This document shows, one piece after another, positions 22,451 to 32,078 of a DNA stretch of 64,000 nucleotides. A program made the translations under genes and the position numbers. Origin of the DNA: Kalaharituber pfeilii. Its lineage: Eukaryota; Ascomycota; Pezizomycetes; Pezizales; Pezizaceae. The stretch covers positions 1 to 64,000 of the forward strand of contig WHUZ01000107.1 of the NCBI GenBank assembly GCA_015179045.1, in the 5' to 3' direction. The notes below the pieces were generated by a model, which worked only from the letters and a program-made list of their open reading frames with translations, was not told the DNA's origin and did not search any database. Positions within the stretch are counted from its first letter, which is position 1. Each line of letters opens with the position of its first letter.

Positions 22451-22816
22451 ACGAATCACCACCAAGCAGAAGCTCAACTCCCGGCAGGCAAACTGGCACA
22501 CGAAGGTGTGCAAACTGGACTTTACTATCATCTATCGCAAGTGAAGCGATAACAGGAAGGCCAACGCTACATCATATCTATCGCAACGAAAGTGATAACG
22601 GGAAAGCTGACGCTATATCACGTTGATCTAGTAACGAAACTGGCAGCAGAGTTGCTGGCCACTAGGGGGTGCACCGCACCCAAAGAATGATATCAAGGAA
22701 CTTTTACCGATCTATTACTCGGTTCGATGCCTCATTTATCTCACCATACCCCAATGGAATACTTCACCAGCCAGAAAATGGCTCATAGGCCTGGCCAGCC
22801 TATGTGAGTGAAAAGT
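22451..22816 (+). other. Element C RNase H-integrase linker, decayed
   Basis: Includes a local duplication around ATCTATCGCAA.TGAA..GATAACAGGAA (22,530 and 22,577). No intact domain. Confidence 0.4.
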
Positions 22817-23133
22817 ACACACGGCACCGACCTAACACAGGCACATGGCACCGACCGCATACACGCACACGGCACCGACCGTATATAGGTGCATGGCACC
22901 GACCGCATACACGCACATGGCACCGACCGTATACAGGCACACGGCACCGACCGTATATAGGCACATGGCACCGACCGTACACAGACACACGGCACCGACC
23001 GTATATAGGTACATGGCATCGACCGCATACACGCACACGGCACCGACCGCATACACGCACACGGCACCGACCGTATACAGGCACACGACGCCGACCGTAT
23101 ACAGACACACGGGACCGACCATATACAGACACC
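22817..23133. repeat. 24-bp minisatellite (ACACGGCACCGACCGTATACAGGC)
   Basis: About thirteen copies of a 24-bp unit, consensus ACAcGGCACCGACC followed by GTATACAGGC or GCATACACGC. Because 24 is a multiple of three and the unit lacks stops, several frames stay open on both strands (up to 158 residues on the minus strand). Those frames are by-products. The array interrupts the integrase part of element C. Confidence 0.92.
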
Positions 23134-23455
23134 ACGGCACTTAAGCAAAGAATACGACAGGGACCCCGACATGCTCAAGTAAGAGGTGGGGTAGCCGCAC
23201 TTGAGATACATACAATATAAAGCTGTGTTAGCCCGGCATGGCAAGTGGACGACGTGCACCGCCTATGGGAGAGCGGGAGGGCCGCACGCACTTGAGCAAT
23301 GTGGGCAGGGCAGCGGCGCTGTATCCCGGTAAGCCAAGTGGACAAGGCACCACAGCACTTGGGTATAAGCATGCGACTCCCGGCATGTCCAAGTGGTTGG
23401 TGGGGTAGCCGCACGACGGGCTGGGGCAGCAATTAGCAAATATCACTAACGCTAA
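23134..23455. other. Insert-like segment in element C integrase
   Basis: It contains loosely repeated blocks (GGCATGTCCAAGTGG, GTAAGCCAAGTGGAC, GGGGTAGCCGCACTTGAG and GGGGTAGCCGCACGACGG) but no domain I recognise. Together with the minisatellite it separates RNase H from the integrase core. Confidence 0.4.
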
Positions 23456-24228
23456 AGCTATGGATTCCGTTGAAGAACTACTAAAGTCGGAAAGCTGCAA
23501 TGCGATTCTCGTCGTTACGAACCGCGTCACCAAGGTCCACCGATACATACCGACCAAAACAACCTGTACGTCTATAGAGGTCGCCTCCGCATGTTGGAAA
23601 TTAACCAGCAGCTCAACTTCAAACTCCGGCTATTCACACCCTACCATCGGCAAACCGACGGATCGTCACAGCGAGCGATATGAACTCTCAAGCAGTACCT
23701 ACGCATCTTCTGTCATGATAGACAAAAAACGTTGAGTCACTTGGTTATTACTAGCCGAGTACGCGTACAATACCTCAAAAAAACGTCAACCCACGGCTAT
23801 ACACCCTTCGAGAACCCTATACGGATTCAACCCCAAAAACAATACACATCTCGGATGAGCATACCTTTGCCTCACCGGCAGCCGCTGGCTATATAGGATG
23901 ACCATAGGACACAATCAAATACACGATACCCTCAAAAATTAACGATCGGGGATCAAAACCCATCGCCGAAAATTTCGACAATTCCAAGTAGGGGACCAAG
24001 TGCTCGTTGACCGACGAAACCTTCGGGTAACAACCGGCAACAACCGAGCACTCACTAATAAATATATTGGTCCCTACGAGGTGAAGAGTCGTCAGTTGCT
24101 ACGCATACTAACTTCAGCCATCGAGAAAGACCTGCGATTGCATAACGTCATCCACATCAGCCATCGAGAAAGACCTGCGATTGCATAACGTCATCCACAT
24201 CAGCCTCGTTAAGCCCTTTCAAAGGAGA
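23456..24228 (+). pseudogene. Element C integrase (broken)
   Basis: The frame 23,460-23,735 opens with SVEELLKSESCNAILVVTNRVTKVHRYIP, the integrase core around the first catalytic Asp (here the usual TDR reads TNR). It later reads HPTIGKPTDRHSERYE, a decayed form of HPQTDGQTERVNQ. The frame 24,000-24,188 gives the conserved C-terminal segment VGDQVLVDRRNL..NKYIGPYEV. A 39-bp direct duplication (GCCATCGAGAAAGACCTGCGATTGCATAACGTCATCCACATCAGCC, 24,116-24,205) breaks the frame just before the MITE. Confidence 0.75.
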
Positions 24229-24236
24229 GACGACAA

Positions 24237-24560
24237 TAGTGAGCGGCACGAGCCGAGCCAGCTCGAGCTGGCTCGAGCTCAAACGAGCCAAGATCATGCT
24301 TCTGTTTTTCTTGACAGCTCGCTAAAATGCTTAGCCAGTGCAAGGTTTCATAAACTGTAAATACCTACTATAGTAATAATTAGAGACTTGGTGCTCATTC
24401 TGACCTACCAACAACTTCGAAATGCACAATTTAGCTGATAGTAGTGAGAAAGATGAAAATTTAGCTTAGTTTAGTTTAGTTTGTCAATATTATGTATATA
24501 ATCAATCCAGGCTCGAGCTCACCCTCCAGCTCGGCTCGAGCTAGCTCGTGCCGCTCACTA
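24237..24560 (+). mobile_element. hAT-type MITE, copy 1 (324 bp)
   Basis: Termini TAGTGAGCGGCACGAGC and GCTCGTGCCGCTCACTA are perfect inverted repeats. A perfect 8-bp duplication, GACGACAA, flanks it (24,229-24,236 and 24,561-24,568). An 8-bp TSD with TAGTG/CAGTG-type ends is diagnostic of the hAT superfamily. No coding capacity, so it must be moved by a transposase supplied elsewhere. It separates the integrase C-terminus from the chromodomain of element C. Two more complete copies lie at 33,063 and 35,166 and a truncated one at 40,455. Confidence 0.95.
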
Positions 24561-24568
24561 GACGACAA

Positions 24569-24800
24569 CTCGGACCTCGATAGCGAAGAAAGACTCTATG
24601 ATGTCAACTATGTTGTTGATAGCCGTAAGGTCTGGGGCTAGGTTAAATATCGAATCCGTTGGCAGGGGTACAACGAAGATGACGATACTTGGGAGCCTAT
24701 TGGCAACCTACAACGCTCGTTGGAGAAATCCACGAAAGAACACCTACGAAAGCCAAAGGACCTAAGTCTTGAGGCGGGTGACCAACGTTCTAAGTAATGA
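24569..24800 (+). pseudogene. Element C chromodomain (broken)
   Basis: After the MITE the plus strand reads LYDVNYVVDSRKVWG, then a stop, then [24 protein letters not shown], the chromodomain signature (Y..RW.GY..EDDTWEP..NL). Its position at the end of pol matches elements A and B. Confidence 0.8.
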
Positions 24801-25115
24801 GTGTTACATTGGATGAAGGTCTAGCTACGTGGGCTAGAACCTTTTGTAAACAGTTACACCTTCCACGCTCTTGAGATTTTCCCACTGGGTTTTTACTCAA
24901 GAAGTGGTTTAATGGCTAACGCTTACAAAACTACTATTCGTGTAGGACACACCAGTCTTACCATCGGCCACCAATGGGTTTTGGTGATGACAGTACCCAG
25001 CGCATAGGGTACGCCGATATTCTTAGCCTTCACAAACATCATTGACCCAACCGAATAGGTTTTCGGATCGGTTTAGATGCTTTTCGGGGCAGAAAAGCTC
25101 TAAAACGGGGGGTGA

Positions 25116-25590
25116 TGTTACGGCTAAGGTAAGGCTTACGGGAAATACCTGGAACCCCGCCCGAATCGCTGTAAGGCGTATGCTGAAGATGTGACTGATC
25201 ACCACTAGGCAACGCAGGGATTCACTTCGGGCCCAAGGACCGGCGGGTGGCTAATGAAGTGTGTGTCAAGCAGTAAGTCGTATGATAGCACTGCACAGCG
25301 CTTACCATTGTCATTAATATGCGCACATGTATTAGTTGCTACTAATGCATGTTTCTACTACGTTTCCTTATCTATATTAATCATATCATTGTCATATCAT
25401 ATTGACGGCCAGGAAGTCTATATAAACAGGCCGAATAGATAGCTAGAAGAAATCAAGACACTAGCGGTGTTCTAAGTTGAACTCTCACTTAACGCTCTCG
25501 CGTAACCTTGTGCCGTCCGCTTCGCTGCCTTCGCGAAACCGTAGTCGCCTCAGTGCCACTCTCGCGAGCCCAGCGACGCCTACGCTAACA
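25116..25590 (+). repeat. Element C right LTR
   Basis: 475 bp, same ends as the left LTR. It differs by small deletions (for example in the GCTACTATTGCTACTTCTAATGC segment) and scattered substitutions. It directly abuts the truncated LINE ORF1 segment that starts at 25,591. Confidence 0.88.
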
Positions 25591-27504
25591 CTCCAATGCC
25601 ACGTGCGTGTTGGCTACCCCGCCTGCACGTTCTGACATCCTATCTTCCACTTCACCATGTGGACTTCGGGGCTTCGGTCCTCTCATCCAGGGTGGGTGCC
25701 CAGGCGGAATCCTCAATGCCCTCCACATCCTTCTTCACCCCTTGCATGCCTTCTGCCTCCTCGTCCCAACTTCCTTCCTTCTCCCTTCTTTTTGCTTTCG
25801 TTTTCGCCTCCCTCAGAATCTCGCTGATCTCCTCCGCTTCCTTCTGACTTCCGGCATTGAAAACTATTCCCCCCTCTCCCTCCTCCCCCACCTTCTTCCT
25901 TTTTGAACCCTCCCCTCCCCCAGCTCCCGTTCCTTTCCTTTTTTCTGCAATCGCCCTGAATGCCTCCTTCGCCCCCTCGTCATTGCATTCTTTCGCGACG
26001 TGCCCCTTCTTCTTGCACACCAGGCATGTAATCCCCCCGTCGTCTGCTGGACTTGCATGTCTTGTGTTCGCCCCGCTCCCCCCTTGCCTCCTCCCTGTGC
26101 ATACACTCCCTTCCCTTTCGGTCCCCTAGGAGCGTTCGCTGGTGGTGGCATCCTTATCACCCCTTCTGGCATTCCCTCCTCTCTTCTCCAATTTTGTCTA
26201 ATCTCCGGTCTTCTCCCCTGCTGCTGTTTCCCCTTTGGGTTCCAAAGTTGTACCCACCTCGGTTTCCCCAGGATCATCACCCTCTCTTTACACAACCTCT
26301 CCGCCTCCTCCGCATTCGCTACCTCGAACGTCACCGACCTCGACCTCGCCGTCTGTGGGTTCGGTGCCCAAGCAAACCTATGCGGACCCCGGTTCCCTGC
26401 TTTTAGCTCCGGGTTTTCCTTCTTCACCAACTCCGCGACCTCTTTGTCCGTAACTGCTCCCTTCTGCACCGGTACCCCTTTTATCACCAGCCTTACTGCC
26501 TTTTTGTTTTCCACCCACACCCTCACTGTATCCTTGTACATTGCCCTGATGAGGGCGTCACACTTCTTCAACACCTCCTCATCTTTCATCCCCGCAGGTA
26601 TCACCTCGACCTCCCACACCCTCTCGAAGACGCATACCTCCCCGTGTATGTCCAGCTTCTTGACTCGGAACATGGGCTTTTTCTCCGTAGCCTCCCAATC
26701 CCGCCTCGCCTGCTCGAACACTTTCGTACCCTTCTCTTTCTCTTTCTCCCATACCTCCCCTTTTGCCACCACCCTCTCTTTATGCTGAGAGGTGACTTGT
26801 ATCTTCCTCATCTTCTTCCCCCCCACGATTTGCCAACCCTCCCCTTCCTGCTTGACTTCTGCCGTGAGGAATCCCCTATTCTCCCGCTCGATTCTCTCCG
26901 CTTCCTCTTTGGCTTCTCTTGCCTTCTTCTCATCCTCCGCCTTGCTGGATTCCAGCGCCTCCCTTTCCAATTTGCTCGCGCGCTCTTTGGCCAACAGCAG
27001 CTCTCTCTTCTTCAGCCTCTGTTGTGCGTCGAGGGTGTTATGAGCCTCGATCGCTGCCTCCTGTTTGCGCCTTTCCTCCTCCTCCATCCTCTTCTGCTCC
27101 TCTGCCTTTTTCGCAATCCTTCTCGCCTCCGCCTGCCTTTCTCTTTCCATTTCCTTTTCCCTATTTTCCTTTTCTACCTGCCGTCTCTTCTTCTCTGCCC
27201 TGTCTTTCTCCTCAGTCGTCGCCAGTCCCATGTGCGCATGTATGCTCACGACCATGTCCTCCAGCCTCTTTACTCTCTCCACCATCCCCTTTTCTTCCCC
27301 GGAGTTGACATTGTTCTGAACGTCCTCTGCCCACATCCTCATCCCCTTCGCCTTATTTTCTGTCAGCTGTTCCTCCGCCACCCACAGTCCCCTACCCTTT
27401 CTATCCTGTTCACCCGCCTCCTTTATGAACTCCTGCCATGTGTACCCAAGGCATCCGTCCATTAGTTTCGCCACTCCCCCCTCTGCCTTTCGGACCTTCT
27501 TCAT
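25591..27504 (-). CDS. LINE E ORF1 (gag-like, coiled coil + RRM-like + zinc knuckle)
   Basis: The main minus-strand frame, 27,504-25,864 (546 residues), shows a long charged coiled coil at about residues 80-220 (EKKRRQVEKENREKEMERERQAEARR). An RRM-like part follows at about 280-420 (FRVKKLDIHGEVCVFERVWEVEVIP, then RSVTFEVANAEEAERLCKERV), then a Gly/Pro linker. The zinc knuckle TCLVCKKKGHVAKEC (CX2CX4HX4C) is in a different frame (26,020-25,652). The frame changes at a run of C residues (26,034-26,039). This may be a one-base indel or a slippery shift. This is the nucleic-acid-binding ORF1 of a Tad1/I-type LINE. Its continuation into ORF2 is missing because element C's right LTR begins at 25,590. 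Upstream it meets LINE D head to head. Confidence 0.8.
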
Positions 27505-27521
27505 GATTTTTCCCCTCGCTT

Positions 27522-28127
27522 TTGACGCATCTGGTGAAGGCGGTCAAAAGAATTAATCCAAGGGCAAGAGTAGACTGGGATAGCCGCCTGGTCGAACTAG
27601 TCACGTTAGATCTAGGTCTGAACGAACACCAAGGGAAGGTAGACAGGGACCTACGCATCGAAAACCCGGGAGAGATTTCGTACAGGAACGTCAGAAGATT
27701 AAATACAAAACAGGTCCCAGCGAGGGACGGCAACCCGGCATTCTCTATTTTTGTTTCGGAAAACGTAATCCAAATCCTAAAGAAGGGCCTTCAATTCCGA
27801 GGGGAAATGATCAAGTGCGTCCTAAGAGCCGACCTGGGAAAGGAAAAGTCGGGCAAGGCCAGAAGGTACAGGTACACCGACTCAGAAGGGTACTGCCATC
27901 ACTTCGTCGTAGGACAGGTGATAGAATGGATCCCGAAGCAGAGACACATTCCGGACTGGCTCAAAAGCTCACCAAGGAGGAAGGAGGTAGAGGAACCGAT
28001 CAACCTGAACGGAAGACCATTCAGACAGACATGCAATGGCTGCCGACAGATAGGGGGCCACCTCCCAGGGTGCCAGCGAGCAGAACGTCCCCATAGGGCA
28101 CCAGAGTCGGGGACAGCCTCTCAATGA
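27522..28127 (+). CDS. LINE D ORF1 (5'-truncated)
   Basis: 201 residues. The frame opens at a TTG after an in-frame stop at the junction, so the true start is missing. It contains a moderately conserved body (SIFVSENVIQILKKGLQFRG..IKCVLRAD) and a C-terminal Cys/His cluster, CNGCRQIGGHLPGC. This is close to a zinc knuckle but spaced CX2CX5HX3C rather than CX2CX4HX4C. It ends at TGA 28,125-28,127, overlapping the ATG of ORF2 (28,124-28,126). That overlap suggests termination-reinitiation coupling of the two proteins. It differs from the LINE E ORF1, which implies two LINE families. Confidence 0.75.
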   Translation: MTHLVKAVKRINPRARVDWDSRLVELVTLDLGLNEHQGKVDRDLRIENPGEISYRNVRRLNTKQVPARDGNPAFSIFVSENVIQILKKGLQFRGEMIKCVLRADLGKEKSGKARRYRYTDSEGYCHHFVVGQVIEWIPKQRHIPDWLKSSPRRKEVEEPINLNGRPFRQTCNGCRQIGGHLPGCQRAERPHRAPESGTASQ

Positions 28128-28576
28128 TTAAGATAATATACCAAAACGTGGGAAGGGGGGTGATAGGCACGGACATTACGTTACAGGAAGGAGCGGACAG
28201 GAAGGTGGATTTCATTTTCATAGGGGAAGGCTGGGCGGCACCGGGCGGAGGCACGACTTTTCATCCTTGATTCGCCACGATACACACCCCCTCCAAACCA
28301 GGAGGTATCGCGGCTTAGGGTTCCAGGAAAGACATAGTTACAGACATAAGGGTGGAAGGGAACGAGAGACATGTCACAGTCACCTACAAGGGGAGGAACA
28401 TCACGGGGGTGTACTGGAATAGAGACACTAACCTGGAAGCAGAACTAGACAAGATAAGCGCGGCAGACCTGATAATCGGGGACTGCAATAGCCACCATCG
28501 AGACTGGTCCGACCGACAGGATGCCCGAGGACTAAGGGTACACAGACACATGCAAGCCCACGGCTTGACACAACAG
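28124..28576 (+). pseudogene. LINE D ORF2: endonuclease, first part
   Basis: It starts MIKIIYQNVGRG, the AP-endonuclease-type opening (catalytic Asn in QN). VDFIFIGEGW follows, in the position of the usual Q-E-P-W with its catalytic Glu. A stop (28,267) and a frameshift follow. The frame from 28,352 then carries GVYWNRDTN and IIGDCNSHHRDWSD, the GDFN-HH motif with the catalytic Asp and His. It is interrupted at 28,577 by a 3.56-kb insertion. Confidence 0.85.
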
Positions 28577-28807
28577 CATCAGCAAAAAAATAGTTTGCGT
28601 CCCAAGGCGTTACATGCGTCAGACGCACTAACGCCACGGGACGTCAACCGCCTATCCCAGTGACAGAACTTTTCCGACGCTGCGTCTGGACGACTTTCCA
28701 AGTCGGCTGTCCTCCTCAACGTTGAGTATTTTCTCTGGCGTCCGGAATTTGGCTCTTTTTTAATCATGTGTCCTCAACTACGGCCTGATATTCACTGCAT
28801 TCTCAAC

Positions 28808-28957
28808 TTTTTTTTTTTTTTTTTTTTTTATTTCATTAATCGCATGCCGCCCTATGGGCTATGGCGATGTTTAAGTACATAAATGATAAGCAGTAATGTA
28901 GATGAAAAACCCCTCACTCCTTCCCCGCCCATTCCAGTATCTCCGCCAAGTTCTGGT
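28808..28957 (-). mobile_element. 5'-truncated LINE 3' end with tail A (150 bp)
   Basis: On the minus strand it encodes the last codons of a LINE ORF2 (..EYWNGRG-like end, homologous to the EIPEWAGQD end at 36,130), then a short 3' UTR, tail A and poly(A) (poly-T at 28,808). It is flanked by a 14-bp duplication, ACTGCATTCTCAAC (28,794-28,807 and 28,958-28,971). The surrounding CTCAACTACGGCCTGATATTCACTGC sequence is itself a short tandem repeat, so the exact TSD could be a little shorter. Confidence 0.85.
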
Positions 28958-29049
28958 ACTGCATTCTCAACTACGGCCTGATATTCACTGCATTCTTAAC
29001 TACGGCCTGATATATACTGCGTTATCAACTATGCTCTACGTTACTAATT

Positions 29050-30176
29050 ATGGACTACATCCTCAAATGTGACCTGAATTAGCAGTCGGCTACTCGCGCC
29101 TCCCGCGCTTACTGCACAGATTTCATTCTACCGCGCCGTAATATCATGTTTGACAACCAATTGTTTATTTATTAATAACTAGCCATGCTGGTCTATATAC
29201 AGGTGCCCATTCATTATTCCACCATTCCATGCCATTATCTGTCATACTACTGCTCCCACTCGTTCTCATCCCGCCGCAGATTACGCCCTTGAATGACCTG
29301 CCATACCTGTACGTAAATTGTGCTCATTCTATCACATTTCGCGCCGTCGCGTAGGACCTGCTGCGTAGGACCTGCCGCGTAGGACCTGCCGTACCTCTCA
29401 AATTCCGAGTTGACCCATTCTACCACATCTCGCACGATGGAAATAGACCTAGATGACCTGTTAAATTGAGCTCATTTGCCACATCTCGCGCCATCGTATA
29501 GGACCTGTCATACCGGTCAAATTCAGCTCATTCTGCCACATCTCGCATGCTGGAAATGGACCTGCATTATCTGTAAATTGACCTCATTCTACAACCTCTT
29601 GCACCGTCGCGTAGGACCTGCCGTACCACTCAAATTCGGCTCATTCTGCCACATCTCGTACGATAGAAATAGACCTGGATAACCTGTTAATTCAGCTCAT
29701 TCTGCTGCATCTCGTACGGTGGAAATAGACCTGGCTGACCTATTAAATTGAAGCTCATTCTACCATACGTTGCGCCGTTGTATTGGACCTGTGATACCTG
29801 TCAAATTCAGCTGATGTTGCCTCATCGCTTGTCGTCGAGAGAGGCCTGCCATACCTGTTAAGTTGAACTCATTCTGCCACCTCTCGAGCCGTCCAGGGCG
29901 ATGTGCCATACCTATTAAATTGAGCTCATTCTGCCACATCACGCACTGTCGACGGAGACGTGCCATACCTGTCAAATTCAGCTCATGTTGCCACATCTCG
30001 TGCCATCGTGTAGGACCTGACATACGTGTTAAAATGAGCTTCTGCCATATCTCGCACCGTCGCATAGGACCTCTCTCATACCTGTCAAATTCGGCTCATT
30101 CTGCCATATCTCGTGCCGTCGTATGGGACCTGACATGGTGTCAAATTCGGTTCATTCTGCCACATCTCCCATCACT
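29050..30176. repeat. ~60-bp tandem array (inverse of 47.4-49.2 kb)
   Basis: About eighteen imperfect copies of a unit resembling GACCTGTCATACCTGTCAAA-TTCAGCTCATTCTGCCACATCTCGC plus a variable GTCG.GTAG stretch. The reverse complement (GAATTTGACAGGTATGGCAG..) builds the larger array at 47,385-49,215. The array resumes after a retroposon insertion at 30,705-30,790. Short frames crossing it are not genes. Confidence 0.88.
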
Positions 30177-30704
30177 TTTTTTTTTTTTTTTTTTTTTATA
30201 TCACGTAACCCCGCTTGCAGCTGTTCGCCATGGCAGGGTCCCTGGACCGAAGTCCTTATGGCCCGGAGACAGGCACCTGTGCAACTACCTACACATTCGA
30301 CCCCTTGTAAAAAGACACAAAGATACCACTACTTCGGTGATGCGGAGGAAACACAAAGCGAGAGCCCAATGTCCTATGAGAACAATCAAGCACGAAGACC
30401 CAAATATCCCCCCAGACAATCAAGCAGTCATGTCCATCTCCTCCACATCCCTCTCCTTCCCCTTTCCGTCCACCTTTGTAGTTCTGTCCCAGTCATACAG
30501 GCACGAGTGGTGCCATTTGCCTGATAACCGTATCTTCGCTGGTGTTTGACTATCTGGTTCTACCTCCCCCTCTAGGTAGATAACAATCGAGCTAGTCTTC
30601 TTTCCCTCCCTTCTTTCTTTATTCACCAACCATCTTGCCGCGACAATCCTCCCCATCCACGGGTTCGCCTTTTCCATCCAATCTCTTACTTTCCCAAGTT
30701 TCTA
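30177..30704 (-). mobile_element. ORF1-only retroposon ('half-LINE') with tail B
   Basis: On the minus strand, a frame of about 90 residues reads ANPWMGRIVAARWLVNKERR, TSSIVIYLEGEV and KIRLSGKWHHSCLYDWDR, an RRM-like LINE ORF1 segment. It stops at 30,420 and is followed by about 215 bp of untranslated sequence, tail B (CCATGGCGAACAGCTGCAAGCGGGGTTACGTGA) and poly(A) (poly-T at 30,177). No ORF2 lies between ORF1 and the tail. The insert sits in the tandem array; ACATCTCCCATCAC on the left and ACATCTCCCACCAC on the right may be the TSD, although both belong to array units. Confidence 0.72.
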
Positions 30705-31097
30705 CATCTCCCACCACCGAGGGAGGCCTGCCATACCTGTTGAATTCAGCACTGTCATACCTGTAAAGTTGAGCCCACTCTACGGCAAGGAAAGGTTTCT
30801 GTTGATAGAAGTATGTAGTACTTCTCAGGCCATCTACTCTGCCGCACATGTTCCATTTTTCGCATCAAAGAACACTCTGTTATTTTCAGCGTGCCTTGCC
30901 AGTGAGGTCTCAGCTCAGACCTCAGACCATGAAGGGTAATTCCGGCAGTGTTAACTGGCAACCTGGAAGCATGCTGATCAACAGTTCATCATGCTCAGTC
31001 TGGTTGCATCATCCCAGTGTAGCTTTGAGGCTGAGCGATGTAACATAACATCCGACGGCTGGAGTGGCCCAAGCAACCAACAACTGGAGCCCCTTTG

Positions 31098-31135
31098 TTT
31101 TTTTTGTATTATTACTCGCGTGCCGCTATGGCGAG
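31098..31135 (-). mobile_element. Degenerate tail A remnant
   Basis: A short T run, then ATTATTACTCGCGTGCCGCTATGGCGAG, which is tail A lacking the central GCCC..GGGC pair. Flanking duplication not resolved. Confidence 0.45.
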
Positions 31136-31555
31136 ATTTGCAACAATGTAAACTTCATCTCAATTCAGAAATGTCCTAAGAGGGCACCTCATACATACTG
31201 CGATGTTCTCAAATTGAAATAATTAACCGCTGTCCAGGCCAATTGAGCATATATCGAGCATACAGTATTGAGCGTGAACATCTAAAAAAGCGGTCAATTC
31301 CCAGTGGGAATTCACTCTCTGGCTACGTGCATAAGATATTGGGCATATTGAGTATATTGAAACGTCTTAAACATATTGTTAGAATATATTACTGTGTGCA
31401 TGAGATGTTGCGTAGAATTATACATTTGACTGCATGAATGAGATGTTAGGTATATTACACATATTGATTGTATACATGAGATATAGGACATATTGAACAT
31501 ATAGTATATAATGAGTGCGTGCATCAGATGTTGGCATATCGCGAGGTATCCGACG

Positions 31556-31595
31556 TTTTTTTCACGTAGCCCGCTTGCAGCGATTCGCTATAGGT
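31556..31595 (-). mobile_element. Micro-retroposon: tail B only (~40 bp)
   Basis: T run followed by TCACGTAGCCCGCTTGCAGCG..TCGCTATAGG, the reverse complement of tail B. It is flanked by AGGTATCCGACG (31,544-31,555) and AGGTATCCAACG (31,596-31,607), a 12-bp duplication with one mismatch. Confidence 0.75.
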
Positions 31596-31629
31596 AGGTA
31601 TCCAACGTGAATATCTGACATGGTGCGTC

Positions 31630-32078
31630 GGTTGCCTCATCGAGAATGTCATTTCTCATTCTTGGGCATCAGGATACTGGCGAAGCCGCCGAAGTGTCAG
31701 AGTGTCGGGCGTAGTTAGCGAGGCATCAGGGTGCTGGGCGTAGTAAGCGAGGCACCAGGATACTGCCGAAGTGGCCGAAGTGTCAGAGTGTCGGGCGTAG
31801 TGAGCGAGGCATCAGGATGCCGGGCGTAGTAAGCGAGGCACTAGGATACTGCCGAAGCCGCCGAAGTGTCAGAGTGTCAGGCGTAGTGAGTGAGGCATCA
31901 GGATGCCGGGCGTAGTTAGCGAGGCATCAGGGCGCCGGGCGTAGTTAACGAGGCATAAAGACGCCGGGCAAAGTCAGCGAGGCATCAGGATGCCGGGCGG
32001 AGTTAGCGAGGAATCAGGATGCCGGGTGTAGTTAGCGAGGCATCAGGATGCCAGGCGTAGTCAAAAGGACGTTAGGAT
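31630..32078. repeat. 29-bp tandem array (GAGGCATCAGGATGCCGGGCGTAGTTAGC)
   Basis: Roughly a dozen copies of a 29-bp unit. Every third or so is extended by GCCGAAG..GCCGAAGTGTCAGAGTGTCGGGCG. It ends directly at the right terminus of the 3.56-kb insertion. Confidence 0.9.

Larger units (their letters stand above)
19271..25590 (+). mobile_element. Ty3/gypsy chromovirus element C, decayed
   Basis: Direct repeats 19,271-19,758 and 25,116-25,590 (488 and 475 bp) both start TGTTACGGCTAAGGTAAGG and end CTACGCTAACA. The plus strand between them encodes gag, reverse transcriptase, RNase H, integrase and chromodomain remnants. The purine run AAAACGGGGGGTGA precedes the right LTR. The flanking pentamers (TCAAT on the left, CTCCA on the right) do not match, so no target-site duplication is seen and a recombination event is possible. 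The integrase region contains a 24-bp minisatellite and, farther on, a hAT-type MITE. Confidence 0.88.

Noticed and set aside
22817..23133. Possible CRISPR-like array
   Set aside because: Direct repeats are contiguous without unique spacers, and the context is a eukaryotic retroelement.
22783..23259. 158-residue minus-strand frame rich in CIRSVPCAC repeats
   Set aside because: It is the translation of the 24-bp minisatellite; other frames on both strands are equally open. No start context or flanking domain.
26000..27465. Long plus-strand frames (262 and 273 residues) opposite LINE E ORF1
   Set aside because: Leu/Pro/Ser-rich shadows of the minus-strand coiled-coil ORF1; no domains.
29863..30549. 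228-residue plus-strand frame
   Set aside because: Joins tandem-array sequence, a poly-T tract and antisense retroposon sequence; no coherent protein.
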